Below, in pieces: positions 1 through 8,417 of a stretch of DNA of 64,000 bases (position 1 is the stretch's first letter; each line of letters begins with the position of its first letter). Position numbers and translations under genes: made by a program. Source of the DNA: Pyxidicoccus trucidator (GTDB taxonomy: Bacteria > Myxococcota > Myxococcia > Myxococcales > Myxococcaceae); assembly GCF_010894435.1 (NCBI RefSeq), contig NZ_JAAIXZ010000021.1, forward strand, positions 151,650-215,649. The letters are read 5' to 3'. Below the pieces are notes generated by a model. The model saw only the letters and a program-made list of their open reading frames with translations, did no database searches and was not told the origin of the DNA.

Positions 1-633
1 GTACCAGGTGCGCGGCCCGTGGAGGTCTCCCTCCACGAACTGGCCGTCCTGGGAAACAGCGCCGCCCTCGTGGAAGCGCTGGAACGGGCCATGCGGCTTG
101 CCGTGCTCCATGTTCGACGCGTTGCAGAGCGTGCCGTCCGCGCGCCAGTACTTCCAGGGGCCGTGCTTCTCGCCGTCCTCGTCATGGCCGCCGTGGGCCC
201 ACTCCTGGTCGTTCTCGTCCCACTCGGCCTCGGGGGGGACACCCGGCGGGGGGATGCCCTGCTCCGTCAGCTTCTTGTTCTCCTCGGCCCTGCTCACCAT
301 GGCGGAGTCGAGCGCGCTCAGCGACCGGACCAGCGCCTCCAGCCGCGCCTTGGGCAGCGCGCCGCTCGAGCGGTGCACGACGAGGCCGTCCTTGAAGGCG
401 ATGAGGGTGGGAATCGACTGGACGTCGAACTTGCCGCCCAGGTCCGGGTGCGCCTCGGTGTCCACCTTGCCGAAGACGGCCTCCGGGTGGGCGGACGCGA
501 CGGCCTCGTAGGTGGGAGCGAAGGCCCGGCAGGGACCGCACCACGCGGCCCAGAAGTCCACCAGGACCAGGCCTGGCTTGCCTGTGGTCTGCTCGAAGTT
601 CTCGGCCGTCAGCTCGATGGTGTGCTCGCTCAA
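1..633 (-). CDS. Thioredoxin-domain protein with MORN-like C-terminal repeats (3' end outside window)
   Basis: Reads from a TTG at 631-633 and is still open at base 1, so the C-terminus is missing. A GGAG about 6 nt upstream supports the TTG. Residues 1 to about 105 form a thioredoxin fold with the redox motif WCGPC near residue 26 and the cis-proline region QSIPTL, so the protein should catalyse thiol-disulfide exchange. There is no signal peptide, which points to the cytoplasm. After an acidic linker come repeats of the form HGPWKYWRADGTL and HGPFQRFHEGGAV, which resemble MORN_2/YwqK-type repeats. The redox domain is certain. The repeat assignment rests on the spaced G, W/F, Y/F and G residues. 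What the repeats bind is unknown. The next gene upstream on the same strand is the UvrA-like gene, 134 nt away. Confidence 0.8.
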   Translation of the reverse strand, partial: MSEHTIELTAENFEQTTGKPGLVLVDFWAAWCGPCRAFAPTYEAVASAHPEAVFGKVDTEAHPDLGGKFDVQSIPTLIAFKDGLVVHRSSGALPKARLEALVRSLSALDSAMVSRAEENKKLTEQGIPPPGVPPEAEWDENDQEWAHGGHDEDGEKHGPWKYWRADGTLCNASNMEHGKPHGPFQRFHEGGAVSQDGQFVEGDLHGPRTWY

Positions 634-767
634 GGGGGCTCCAGACGAGGGGGGCGCCGTCTTCTAGTGGAAGCCCCTTCCTCACACCAGCGGCCACCAC
701 GCCCCCCGCGCCACTCCTCGAAATCTTGAAGCGCGAGAGTGCCGGCGGGCCTGCTCTGGACGGGGCC

Positions 768-3329
768 TCAGCCCACGACGCTCGCCAGGAACGGCGCCGT
801 GCGGCTCGCGGACGCCCTGGCGACCTGGGCGGGCGTGCCGGACACCACCACCCGGCCACCCTCGTCACCCGCGCCCGGGCCCATGTCGATGACCCAGTCG
901 CTCGCGGCCACCACGCGCATGTCGTGCTCGACGAGGATGACGGTGTTGCCCGCCTCGACCAGCCCATCCAGCTGCGTCATCAGCTTGTCCACGTCGGCGG
1001 GATGCAGCCCCGTGGTGGGCTCGTCCAGGATGTAGAGCGTGTTGCCGCGCTGAACCCGCTGCAGCTCGGTGGCGAGCTTGATGCGCTGGGCCTCGCCGCC
1101 GGACAGCTCGGTGGCGGGCTGGCCCAGGCGCAGGTAGCCCAGGCCCACCTCGCGCAGCACGCCGAGCGAGCGCAGCACCTGCGGCTCGTCCGCGAAGAAC
1201 GTGTGGGCCGCGTCGACCGTCATCCCCAGCACCTCGGCGATGTTCTTGCCCCGGTACTGAATCTCCAGCGTCTTCGCGTTGTAGCGGGCGCCGTGACACG
1301 CGGGGCATGGCGCATAGACGCTGGGCAGGAAGAGCAGCTCGACGCTCACGAAGCCCTCGCCCTCACACGTCTCACAGCGGCCCTTGGCCACGTTGAAGGA
1401 GAAGCGCCCGACGTCGTAGCGCCGCGCCCGCGCCGCCGGAGTCGCCGCGAAGAGCTTGCGCACGCTGTCGAAGAGCCCCGTGTACGTCGCGAGGTTGGAG
1501 CGCGGCGTGCGTCCAATCGGCTTCTGGTCGACGCGCACCAGTCGCTTGAGGCCCTCCATCCCCTTAGCGATGCGGCCGCCCGTGGTGAGCACGACGGAGC
1601 GCTCCAGCTCCTCGCCCTCCTCCTCGTCCAGCGGAACTTCATGGCCGAGCTGCTCGGCGACCAGCTCCACCAGCACCTGGCTGACGAGGCTCGACTTCCC
1701 CGAGCCGGAGACGCCCGTCACCGTGGTGAAGACGCCCAGCGGGAACTCCACGTCCAGGCCGTGCAGGTTGTTGCGGGTGACGCCTTCCAGGCGGAGCCAG
1801 CCCCGGGGCTCGCGCGGGGTGCGACGCAGCCGCGTCCCGGCGCCGAAGAGGTAGCGCCGCGTCTGGGACGCCTCCACGGCCGCGAGCCCTTCGAGTGGAC
1901 CACTATAAAGGATGCGCCCGCCCTTCTCGCCCGCGGCCGGTCCGACGTCGACAATCCAGTCGGCGTTCCGGATGACATCCACCTCGTGCTCCACCACGAA
2001 CAGCGAGTTGCCCGAGCCCTTCAGCTGGTCCAGCGCCTTCAGCAGCGACTCGGTGTCCGCGGGATGGAGGCCCGCGGAGGGCTCGTCCAGCACGTACACC
2101 ACGCCGAACAGGTTGGAGCGCACCTGGGTGGCGAGCCGCAGGCGCTGCAGCTCCCCGGGCGAGAGCGTCGGCGTGCTGCGCTCCAGCGACAGGTAGCCCA
2201 GGCCCAGCTCCGTCAGCACGCTGATGCGCGCCAGCAGGTCCTTGGCGATGCGCGCGGCGACCAGCGCCTTCTCCGGGTGTTCCCGGGCCAGCTTCGCGGC
2301 CCCGGGCGCCGTGCCGTCCGCCGCGGGCCGGAGAATCTCCGCGACGCGCTTCAGCGGCAGCTGGGACAGCTCGCCGATGTCGAGGCCCGCGAAGGTGACG
2401 GACAGCGACTCGCGGCGCAGCCGCTTGCCCTCGCAGACGCGGCACGCCCCGCTCACCATGTACCGCGACACGCGCTTCTTCATCAGCGCGCTCTGCGTGG
2501 TGGCGAAGGTCTGCAGCACGTACTTCCGGGCGCCCGTGAAGGTCCCCATGTAGCTGGGCGGTTCCTTGCGCTTGAGGGCGCGACGCGTCTCCTCCGGGGT
2601 GAAGCCCGCGTAGACGGGGACGGTGGGCTGCTCGTCCGTGAAGAGGATCCACTCCCGGTCCTTCTTCGGCAGCTCGCGCCAGGGGCGGTCCACGTCGTAG
2701 CCAAGCGTCACCAGGATGTCGCGCAGGTTCTGGCCGTGCCACGCGGGCGGCCACGCGGCGACGGCGCGCTCGCGGAGGGTCAGCGAGTCATCCGGCACCA
2801 TGGACTGCTCGGTCACCTCGTAGACGCGGCCCAGCCCGTGGCAGTTGGGACACGCCCCCGCCGGCGTGTTGGGCGAGAACGCGTCCGAGTCGAGGTGCGG
2901 CTGATGGGGCGGATACGTCCCGGCGCGCGAGTACAGGAGGCGCAGCGAGTTGGCGATGGTGGTGACGCTGCCCACCGACGAGCGGGACGTGGGAGAGCCC
3001 CGGTGCTGCTGGAGGGCCACCGCGGGAGGCAGGCCGTCGATGGAGTCGACCTCCGGCACGCCCGCCTGGTCGATGAGCCGCCGGGCATAGGGGGCCACGG
3101 ACTCGAAGTACCGGCGCTGCGCCTCCGCGTAGAGCGTCCCGAAGGCCAGCGACGACTTGCCCGAGCCGGACACGCCGGTGAAGACGACCAGGGCGTCTCG
3201 GGGGATTTCGACATCCACGTTCTTGAGGTTGTGCTCCCGGGCGCCGCGGACGCGGACGTAGCCCGTCCGGGTGTCGCTCGAAGCCTCGGGTGGCTGAAGG
3301 TCGCGGAGTTTGCGCATTCGCACTGTCAT
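768..3329 (-). CDS. uvrA: UvrA-like excinuclease ATPase, class II (no UvrB-binding domain)
   Basis: 853 residues, against about 940-1000 for canonical UvrA. It has two ABC ATPase halves: Walker A GVSGSGKSS near residue 53 and again near residue 540, with signature motifs LSPGELQRL and LSGGEAQRI. Zinc-binding cysteine pairs occur at CPNCHGLG and CRVCEGKRL in the first half and at CETCEGEGF and CPACHGARY in the second. In canonical UvrA the stretch after LRLLxxRxG continues into a roughly 100-residue UvrB-binding domain. Here it jumps almost directly to FSPNTPAGACPNC, so that domain is absent, as in UvrA2/class II proteins. Those are linked to DNA-damage tolerance or drug resistance rather than standard UvrABC repair. 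The role here is inferred. Confidence 0.92.
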   Translation of the reverse strand: MTVRMRKLRDLQPPEASSDTRTGYVRVRGAREHNLKNVDVEIPRDALVVFTGVSGSGKSSLAFGTLYAEAQRRYFESVAPYARRLIDQAGVPEVDSIDGLPPAVALQQHRGSPTSRSSVGSVTTIANSLRLLYSRAGTYPPHQPHLDSDAFSPNTPAGACPNCHGLGRVYEVTEQSMVPDDSLTLRERAVAAWPPAWHGQNLRDILVTLGYDVDRPWRELPKKDREWILFTDEQPTVPVYAGFTPEETRRALKRKEPPSYMGTFTGARKYVLQTFATTQSALMKKRVSRYMVSGACRVCEGKRLRRESLSVTFAGLDIGELSQLPLKRVAEILRPAADGTAPGAAKLAREHPEKALVAARIAKDLLARISVLTELGLGYLSLERSTPTLSPGELQRLRLATQVRSNLFGVVYVLDEPSAGLHPADTESLLKALDQLKGSGNSLFVVEHEVDVIRNADWIVDVGPAAGEKGGRILYSGPLEGLAAVEASQTRRYLFGAGTRLRRTPREPRGWLRLEGVTRNNLHGLDVEFPLGVFTTVTGVSGSGKSSLVSQVLVELVAEQLGHEVPLDEEEGEELERSVVLTTGGRIAKGMEGLKRLVRVDQKPIGRTPRSNLATYTGLFDSVRKLFAATPAARARRYDVGRFSFNVAKGRCETCEGEGFVSVELLFLPSVYAPCPACHGARYNAKTLEIQYRGKNIAEVLGMTVDAAHTFFADEPQVLRSLGVLREVGLGYLRLGQPATELSGGEAQRIKLATELQRVQRGNTLYILDEPTTGLHPADVDKLMTQLDGLVEAGNTVILVEHDMRVVAASDWVIDMGPGAGDEGGRVVVSGTPAQVARASASRTAPFLASVVG

Positions 3330-3465
3330 TGAGGGTGGTGCTGACGCCGGTGGAACTCCCGCCCCCCATACCCGCTCGCACGCCCTCCGGGCGGGCCATC
3401 GTGGAGGTGCGCCCCCCGCTCTGGTAGATGGGCGCGGTTGTCCCCCCTCTCACTGGAGTTCCAAC

Positions 3466-3987
3466 ATGTCCCGGCTTTCCCGCCACGCGCTCGTGCTCGC
3501 CCTGCTGCTCACCTCCACCTCCGCCCTGGCTGGGGAGCAGTGGGTGCAGGCACGGACAGTGCTCAACACGTGCGGCTACTTCAGCACCTCGCAGGCGGAG
3601 ATCACCTTCGCCTACCGCAACCAGGACCTGCCCTGGGGCACCAGCGTGTTCCTCATCTACGGCTGGGGCGGGATGTCGGGCACCACCCCGTTCGCCTGGG
3701 CGCCGGCGGCGGTGACTGTCGAGGCGCCGGCAACGGCCCCGTACCACTGGGGCACCACGGTGACGGGCGTCATCCGGGCGCGCTCGTCGACGTCGTACAC
3801 GAGCATCAACTACGTCTGGAAGGTCGTCCTCCCGGACGGCAGTGAGTTCTACGAGAAGGGCAATGGCTCCACGTACGGCTACTACGCCGCGGACTTCTCG
3901 CAGGTCCCCATGCCGTGCACCACCACCTCCGGGACGTTCATCGGCACCCCGACGCCGCTGACCATCACCACCGTCGTGAAGAACTGA
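3466..3987 (+). CDS. Hypothetical secreted protein, 173 aa
   Basis: The ATG at 3466 is preceded by GGAG (3455-3458) and begins a clean Sec signal peptide ending near STSALA-GEQW. An upstream in-frame start at 3310 would bury this signal inside the protein, so I reject it. The mature part is rich in Tyr, Trp, Thr and Ser and looks like an all-beta exported protein. It has two cysteines, in VLNTCGYF near residue 36 and MPCTTT near residue 150, that could form a disulfide. No family is recognised. It stands alone, divergent from the UvrA gene, with a GC hairpin just after its stop. Confidence 0.75.
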   Translation: MSRLSRHALVLALLLTSTSALAGEQWVQARTVLNTCGYFSTSQAEITFAYRNQDLPWGTSVFLIYGWGGMSGTTPFAWAPAAVTVEAPATAPYHWGTTVTGVIRARSSTSYTSINYVWKVVLPDGSEFYEKGNGSTYGYYAADFSQVPMPCTTTSGTFIGTPTPLTITTVVKN

Positions 3988-4005
3988 CGAGGCGTCCGTA
4001 AGGCC

Positions 4006-4030
4006 GGCGCCCGCCGTGGTGGCGGGCGCC
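4006..4030 (+). terminator. Perfect GC-rich hairpin after the secreted-protein gene
   Basis: A 10-bp perfect stem (GGCGCCCGCC / GGCGGGCGCC) with a 5-nt GTGGT loop starts 18 nt after the stop at 3987. No T-tract follows, so it is not a classical intrinsic terminator. It may act in a Rho-dependent or 3'-stabilising way. Confidence 0.45.
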
Positions 4031-4128
4031 CTGGACGTGCCAGTGATACGCCCCGCGTGGCTGGCCCCCGTACGCCCGATGGCGGATGCTGTGGGGCCGT
4101 GTCGGCATCCCGGCTGCTGAAAGAGGGG

Positions 4129-4160
4129 GGTTCCCATTTTCCGGTGGTCGGGCGGTCTTC
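4129..4160 (+). promoter_or_regulatory. Putative ECF-sigma promoter of the sigma/anti-sigma/caspase operon
   Basis: GGTTCCC (4129-4135), a 12-nt gap, then TCGGGCGGTCTTC (4148-4160). The same two blocks at exactly the same spacing occur at 8332-8363, upstream of the second lipoprotein gene, while the sequence between the blocks differs. Two blocks conserved at fixed spacing before the sigma gene and a downstream gene is the usual signature of an autoregulating ECF sigma factor. The assignment to this sigma factor is inferred. Confidence 0.6.
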
Positions 4161-4225
4161 TCTCCAGAAGGAGTGCACCGCCGTGAGTCCCATTGCCCGG
4201 AAGGCCAGACCTGGAGGCGCGCGCC

Positions 4226-4729
4226 ATGGCTGACGCGTGGCTGGGTCAGCTCTACGAGCGCTATGGCTTCCTCGTGCACCGACGGTGCATGCAACTGGTC
4301 CGTCGCCCCGAGGACGCCGAGGACGCGCTCCAGGAGACCTTCCTCCGGGTGAAGCGCTACGGCCCGCCGCGCGAGGGCGAGGCCACGCTCGCCTGGCTCT
4401 ACACGGTGGCAGCCCGGTGCTGCTTCGACCTGATGGAGAAGCGCGGCCGTGAGCCCGTGGCCGAGGAGTCCCAGCTCGCCGCCCTGGAGGAGCGCGGCGG
4501 CGGCTCCACCGAGGACGCGGACCGGCGCGCGCTGCTCGGCGCCGCGCTGCGCACGCTGGACGGCAAGACGCGCACCATCGGCGTGCTCCACTACCTGGAC
4601 GGCTACACGCAGGAAGAGGTGGCCGAGCAGACGGGCTTCTCGCGGAAGACTGTCGGCAAGAAGCTCAAGACATTCGAGGACCGCATCCGCCAGCTCTTCG
4701 GCGGACGCGGCAACGAGGCCCCACGATGA
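4226..4729 (+). CDS. ECF-type RNA polymerase sigma factor
   Basis: 167 residues. Sigma region 2 covers about residues 8-75, including RRPEDAEDALQETFLRV and the ATLAWLYTVAARCCFD core. Region 4 covers about 110-160 with the helix-turn-helix YTQEEVAEQTGFSRKTVGKKLK. Only regions 2 and 4 are present, as in ECF sigma factors. I chose ATG 4226 because GGAGG lies 8 nt upstream; a TTG at 4193 is in frame but lacks such a site. The stop overlaps the next start as ATGA (4726-4729), which indicates translational coupling with the anti-sigma-like gene. It probably activates the promoter at 4129-4160 and the matching one at 8332-8363. Confidence 0.9.
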   Translation: MADAWLGQLYERYGFLVHRRCMQLVRRPEDAEDALQETFLRVKRYGPPREGEATLAWLYTVAARCCFDLMEKRGREPVAEESQLAALEERGGGSTEDADRRALLGAALRTLDGKTRTIGVLHYLDGYTQEEVAEQTGFSRKTVGKKLKTFEDRIRQLFGGRGNEAPR

Positions 4730-5487
4730 CCGCTCCCCTCCCCCCCTCTCCTCGCGGGCCCGAGTGCCCTCCCGCCGCCGTGCTCGAAGCCCTCTCGGCC
4801 GGCGAGCCCACGCCGGACGCGACGCGCGCCCACGTGAAGGGGTGTGCCGCATGCGGCGCGCAGCTCGACGCGCTCACCACCGGCCGGGACGCCTTCCTCC
4901 GCGCCCGCCCGACGGACCGCTTCCTGCGCCAGCTCGAGCGCCGCGAGGAGGCACCCGCCCGCGCGCCGTCGCCCTGGCGCCGCCTGTTTCCGGTGCTCGC
5001 CGCCGTGGTGCCCGTGCTCGTGTTGGTGCTGGTGGTCGGCCCCCGCCTGCTCCAGGAAGGCCCCGGTGTCACCTGGAAGGGAGACGCCTTCCGCGTGGTG
5101 GCCGCACGCGCGGGCGCGGAAGCCGCCCCACTGGCCCAGGACAGCACCGTGAAGGCGGGAGACCGGCTGCGCTTCGCCTACGAGGCGCCCGAGGCCGGGC
5201 ACCTGCTCGTGCTGGAGCTGGACGGCCGGGGCGGCGCGAGCGTCTTCCATCCGTTCGACGGCACGACCTCCGCACCGCTCGCCGCCGGCCAGCGCGACTT
5301 CCTGCCCGGCAGCGTGGAGCTGGACGACGCGCCGGGCACGGAGTGGCTCTTCGCCGTCTTCTCCCCGCGCCCGCTCCAGGCGGAACCGCTGCTCGCCCAA
5401 CTGCGTGAGCAGGCGGGCCGCGCCGCGCCCACCCTCACCTGCGACGGCTGCCGCGTCTCCACGCTGCGCCTGCGCAAGGCTCCCTGA
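4726..5487 (+). CDS. Membrane anti-sigma-like protein with C-terminal DUF4384-type domain
   Basis: 253 residues. The N-terminal part carries a zinc-binding anti-sigma signature HxxxCxxC (H36, C40, C43; HVKGCAACGAQL). One transmembrane helix follows at about 86-106. The C-terminal periplasmic part (about 115-253) has the DUF4384 pattern: VKAGDRLRFAYEAPEAGHLLVLELDGRGGASVFHP is not quoted in full here, but its core is GDRLRF followed by HLLVLELD and VFHPF. The topology fits an anti-sigma factor that holds the sigma partner at the membrane and senses envelope state through DUF4384. It overlaps the sigma gene by 4 nt and lies 2 nt before the caspase gene. Confidence 0.8.
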   Translation: MTAPLPPSPRGPECPPAAVLEALSAGEPTPDATRAHVKGCAACGAQLDALTTGRDAFLRARPTDRFLRQLERREEAPARAPSPWRRLFPVLAAVVPVLVLVLVVGPRLLQEGPGVTWKGDAFRVVAARAGAEAAPLAQDSTVKAGDRLRFAYEAPEAGHLLVLELDGRGGASVFHPFDGTTSAPLAAGQRDFLPGSVELDDAPGTEWLFAVFSPRPLQAEPLLAQLREQAGRAAPTLTCDGCRVSTLRLRKAP

Positions 5488-5489
5488 CC

Positions 5490-7055
5490 ATGCGGTGGCT
5501 GTCCCTGCTGCTCGTGCTCCTGTGGCCGGCCCTGGCGCCGGCGGAGACCGTGCGCCTGCTCGTGTCCATCGGCGCCAACGTGGGAGACCCGGACGACGCG
5601 GTGCTGCGCTTCGCGGATGACGACGCGGCCCGGGTGCGCCAGCTCTTCGTCGAGCTGGGTGGCGTGCGCGCGGACCGGGCGTCGGTGCTGGTGGATGCAT
5701 CGGCGCAGGACGTGCGCCAGAAGCTCGCGGAGGTGGCGGGCCGCATCGCCGAGCTGCGTGGCGAAGGCCACGACCCGGTGCTGGTGGTCTACGTCTCCTC
5801 GCACGCGAAGGCCGGGATGCTGCACCTGGCCGGCACGCACCTGCCGCTCACCGAGCTGCGCGACACCGCGCGCAAGGCCGGCGCGCGCCTCACCGTGGTG
5901 GTGGTCGACGCGTGCGAGAGTGGCACGCTCGCCCAGAAGAAGGGCGGCCGCGCTGCGCCGGCCTATGACGTCGCGCTGGAGAAGCTGCCACTGCACGGTC
6001 AGGTGGTCATCTCGTCGAGCGGCCCGGCGGAGCTGAGCGAGGAGTGGGACTCCCTCCAGGGCTCGCTCTTCACACACCACCTGCTCACGGGCCTGCGCGG
6101 CGACGCGGACGCGGACGCGGATGGCAAGGTGTCCCTCTCCGAGGCGTACACGTATTCCTACCGGCGCACGGTAGCGGGCGCGGCCGGTGCGGGGCAGCAC
6201 CCCGCGTACGCGCTGGAGCTGGCCGGCACGGGCGAGCTGGTCCTTACGGAGCCCTCGGTGGCGCGGAGCGCGCTCGTCTTCCCCGCCGCCGCGTCGGGGC
6301 GCTACGTGGTGTCCAGCCGCCCCCGCCCGGACGTCGTCGCCGAGGTGGAGAAGCAGCCCGGCCGTCCCTTGCGAATCGCGGTGCCTCCGGGGCGCTACCT
6401 CGTGCGCAAGCGCGCCGGGGCGAGCACCGGCCTGCTGGAGGTGGAGCTGCCCTTCGGCGGCGAGCGGCAGGTGAACGAGTCCGCGCTGGAGTGGCGGCGC
6501 TACCAGGAGGTCGCGGTGAAGGGCGGCGCACTGGAGCTCAAGAGCGCGGCGGTGCTCGCGCTCGGGCGCGTGGAGGGGGCGGCCATTCCCGGAACGGGCA
6601 CCCGCGTGTCGGCCGCGCTGGGCTACCGGCACACGCAGGGCGCGTGGTGGGCGCTGGGCACGGTGTCGGGTACACGCGCCCGCTACCGGGGCGTGGGGCT
6701 CGGCATCACCGAGGGCGCGCTGGGGCTGGGCGCGTCCGCGGGCTACCGCTGGCTGGAGTGGGCGCTGGTGCCCCACGTGGGCCTGTCCGTGGAGCTCACG
6801 GGCCTGCGGCAGTCCTTCCTGCGTGACAGGGAAGAGGACATCCAGGACACGATGGGCGTGCCCCCGCTGGCCCCGCGCAGCGCGCTGGGCGTGGCGGCCG
6901 GCCCCGTGGTGGGCCTGGAGGTGCCGCTGCCCGGTCCCACCTTCGCGCTCCTCCAAGGGCAGCTGCTCGTGCGCTACCTGCCGCCCTCCAGCGAGGGAGT
7001 GGCTCCCCTGCGCCTCGCGCCGCTCGCCTCCGCGGGCGCGGGCTTCCGCTTCTGA
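5490..7055 (+). CDS. Exported caspase-like (C14 family) peptidase with C-terminal barrel-like domain
   Basis: 521 residues with a signal peptide (1 to about 19, ending APA-ET). Residues 20-250 form a caspase/metacaspase p20-like domain: start LLVSIGAN, catalytic His in YVSSHAKAG (H105) and catalytic Cys in VVVDACESG (C142), both dyad residues being present. An Asp-rich DADADADGKVSLSEAY segment near 205-220 resembles an EF-hand-like metal loop. The C-terminal third (about 350-521) has alternating hydrophobic strands ending in GAGFRF, as outer-membrane barrel proteins do. Start and stop are tightly packed in the sigma operon. The exported caspase is probably an effector or sensor protease of the regulon. 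The substrate is unknown. Confidence 0.85.
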   Translation: MRWLSLLLVLLWPALAPAETVRLLVSIGANVGDPDDAVLRFADDDAARVRQLFVELGGVRADRASVLVDASAQDVRQKLAEVAGRIAELRGEGHDPVLVVYVSSHAKAGMLHLAGTHLPLTELRDTARKAGARLTVVVVDACESGTLAQKKGGRAAPAYDVALEKLPLHGQVVISSSGPAELSEEWDSLQGSLFTHHLLTGLRGDADADADGKVSLSEAYTYSYRRTVAGAAGAGQHPAYALELAGTGELVLTEPSVARSALVFPAAASGRYVVSSRPRPDVVAEVEKQPGRPLRIAVPPGRYLVRKRAGASTGLLEVELPFGGERQVNESALEWRRYQEVAVKGGALELKSAAVLALGRVEGAAIPGTGTRVSAALGYRHTQGAWWALGTVSGTRARYRGVGLGITEGALGLGASAGYRWLEWALVPHVGLSVELTGLRQSFLRDREEDIQDTMGVPPLAPRSALGVAAGPVVGLEVPLPGPTFALLQGQLLVRYLPPSSEGVAPLRLAPLASAGAGFRF

Positions 7056-7068
7056 GAGGACACGTCGC

Positions 7069-8322
7069 ATGCGCCGCCACCCCCTGGGGCTGCTCTCCCT
7101 CCTCCTCGTCGCCGCCTGTGGCCAGCCCGTGGACACGACGTACGCGGGCGAGCCCCTCGTCACCCTCCGGGGCCAGGCGAGCCTCTCCGCGGCCGACCGG
7201 CCCGATGGCCCGGTGCGCCTGACGCTGGCGTGGTACCCGACCGTGGTGGACGACACCGCCGCGCCGCCGAGCGCGCCCGCCGCCATCCTCACCGAGGACG
7301 TGCCCTTCAAGGCCACGTTCCCCGCGGACTTCGCGCTGCCGCTCCATCAGCCGCCCCCGGAGCATGCGCGCGTGGCGGTGGGGGGCAGCATCCGAGGGCG
7401 CGCCGCGACGGGATTCCTGCTCGCCTACCGCGACGTGAATGACAACCAACGGCTCGACCCGATACCGGCCGATGGTGGCACGGCGACGAGGGACAGGGTG
7501 GTGGGTTCCTCGTGGGGTGGGCTCGACTCGTACGTGGTGCTGTACCTCGAAGAGGCGCAGGAGCCGGACACGGGGCTGCGGCGCGGCTTCAACCTGGTGC
7601 ACCTCACGCCGCAGAGCGGCGGTGTGGTGGCGCTCAACACGCCCATCCCCCTCGCGCTGAGCGCCGGGAGCGGGCTGCTGGACCTCCTCGCGTGCGAGGC
7701 CGCGTGGGACGGGCTGCCCGAGTCGGAGCTTCCCTGCGGGCTGTCCTTCGAGCCACCCCCACCGCCGCCCGGTACGCTGCGTGTCGAGGGCGTGGTGTCA
7801 CTCGAGGGCCGCACCGCGTCCGTGGATGTCTACGTCACGCGCGATGACGAGCGGCTGAGTGATGCCACCGTCACCCTCGGTGGACGCACCGTGCCGTTCG
7901 AGGTCAGCCACTTCGGCCACTACCTGAAGGAGGCGGACTCCTCGCTGCTCACCGAGGGCGGCACCGTGGAGCTGGTGGTGCGCTGGGGAGACCTCGTCAC
8001 CCGTCGGCTGCTCACCGTGCCCGAGGGCTTCACCGTTACCGCACCTTCCGACGGAGCGCGGGTGCGGCGCGATGTGGAGTTCGACGTGGCCTGGACAGCC
8101 GCCACCGGCGCAATCGCCTACAGCGCGCTGTTGGTCGCCCCGGACGACATGCTGCTGTACCAGGCCTATGTGTCCGAGACGACCGCGAGCCTGGGCCCCG
8201 TGTCGTACGAGGGCCCCGCGACGCTGCGGGTCGCCGCCGAGTCGCGGCCCTCGGAGCAGGACCTGCTGGGCTCTCTCGCCGTGCAGAACGTGCGCACCCT
8301 GTCGCTCACCGTGGTGCCCTGA
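7069..8322 (+). CDS. Lipoprotein, paralogue of the next gene
   Basis: 417 residues. ATG 7069 has GAGAGGA 8 nt upstream; a long upstream in-frame extension would run back through the caspase gene. The signal ends in a lipobox, LLVAAC, with the lipidated cysteine C17. The body shares a clear plan with the 620-residue neighbour: VRLTLAWYP, an ILTEDVPF element, a FLLAYRDVNDNQRLDPIPADGG segment with Asp/Asn residues typical of a calcium-binding loop, GFNLVHLT, and LLDLLACEAAWD. No named family is recognised. Position and spacing (13 nt after the caspase gene) make it the last gene of the sigma operon. It is likely periplasmic or outer-membrane anchored. Confidence 0.82.
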   Translation: MRRHPLGLLSLLLVAACGQPVDTTYAGEPLVTLRGQASLSAADRPDGPVRLTLAWYPTVVDDTAAPPSAPAAILTEDVPFKATFPADFALPLHQPPPEHARVAVGGSIRGRAATGFLLAYRDVNDNQRLDPIPADGGTATRDRVVGSSWGGLDSYVVLYLEEAQEPDTGLRRGFNLVHLTPQSGGVVALNTPIPLALSAGSGLLDLLACEAAWDGLPESELPCGLSFEPPPPPPGTLRVEGVVSLEGRTASVDVYVTRDDERLSDATVTLGGRTVPFEVSHFGHYLKEADSSLLTEGGTVELVVRWGDLVTRRLLTVPEGFTVTAPSDGARVRRDVEFDVAWTAATGAIAYSALLVAPDDMLLYQAYVSETTASLGPVSYEGPATLRVAAESRPSEQDLLGSLAVQNVRTLSLTVVP

Positions 8323-8331
8323 AAATAAAGC

Positions 8332-8363
8332 GGTTCCCAAAAATAATGGGTCGCCCGGTCTTC
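8332..8363 (+). promoter_or_regulatory. Second copy of the putative ECF-sigma promoter
   Basis: GGTTCCC (8332-8338), a 12-nt A/T-rich gap, then TCGCCCGGTCTTC (8351-8363). Block content and spacing match the element at 4129-4160. It starts 10 nt after the stop of the first lipoprotein gene and should drive the gene at 8418. Confidence 0.6.
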
Positions 8364-8417
8364 AAGACGTGAGCGCCTCGGACCTCCGGGGCCTCTCTCT
8401 CGAACCGGAGCTTCCAG

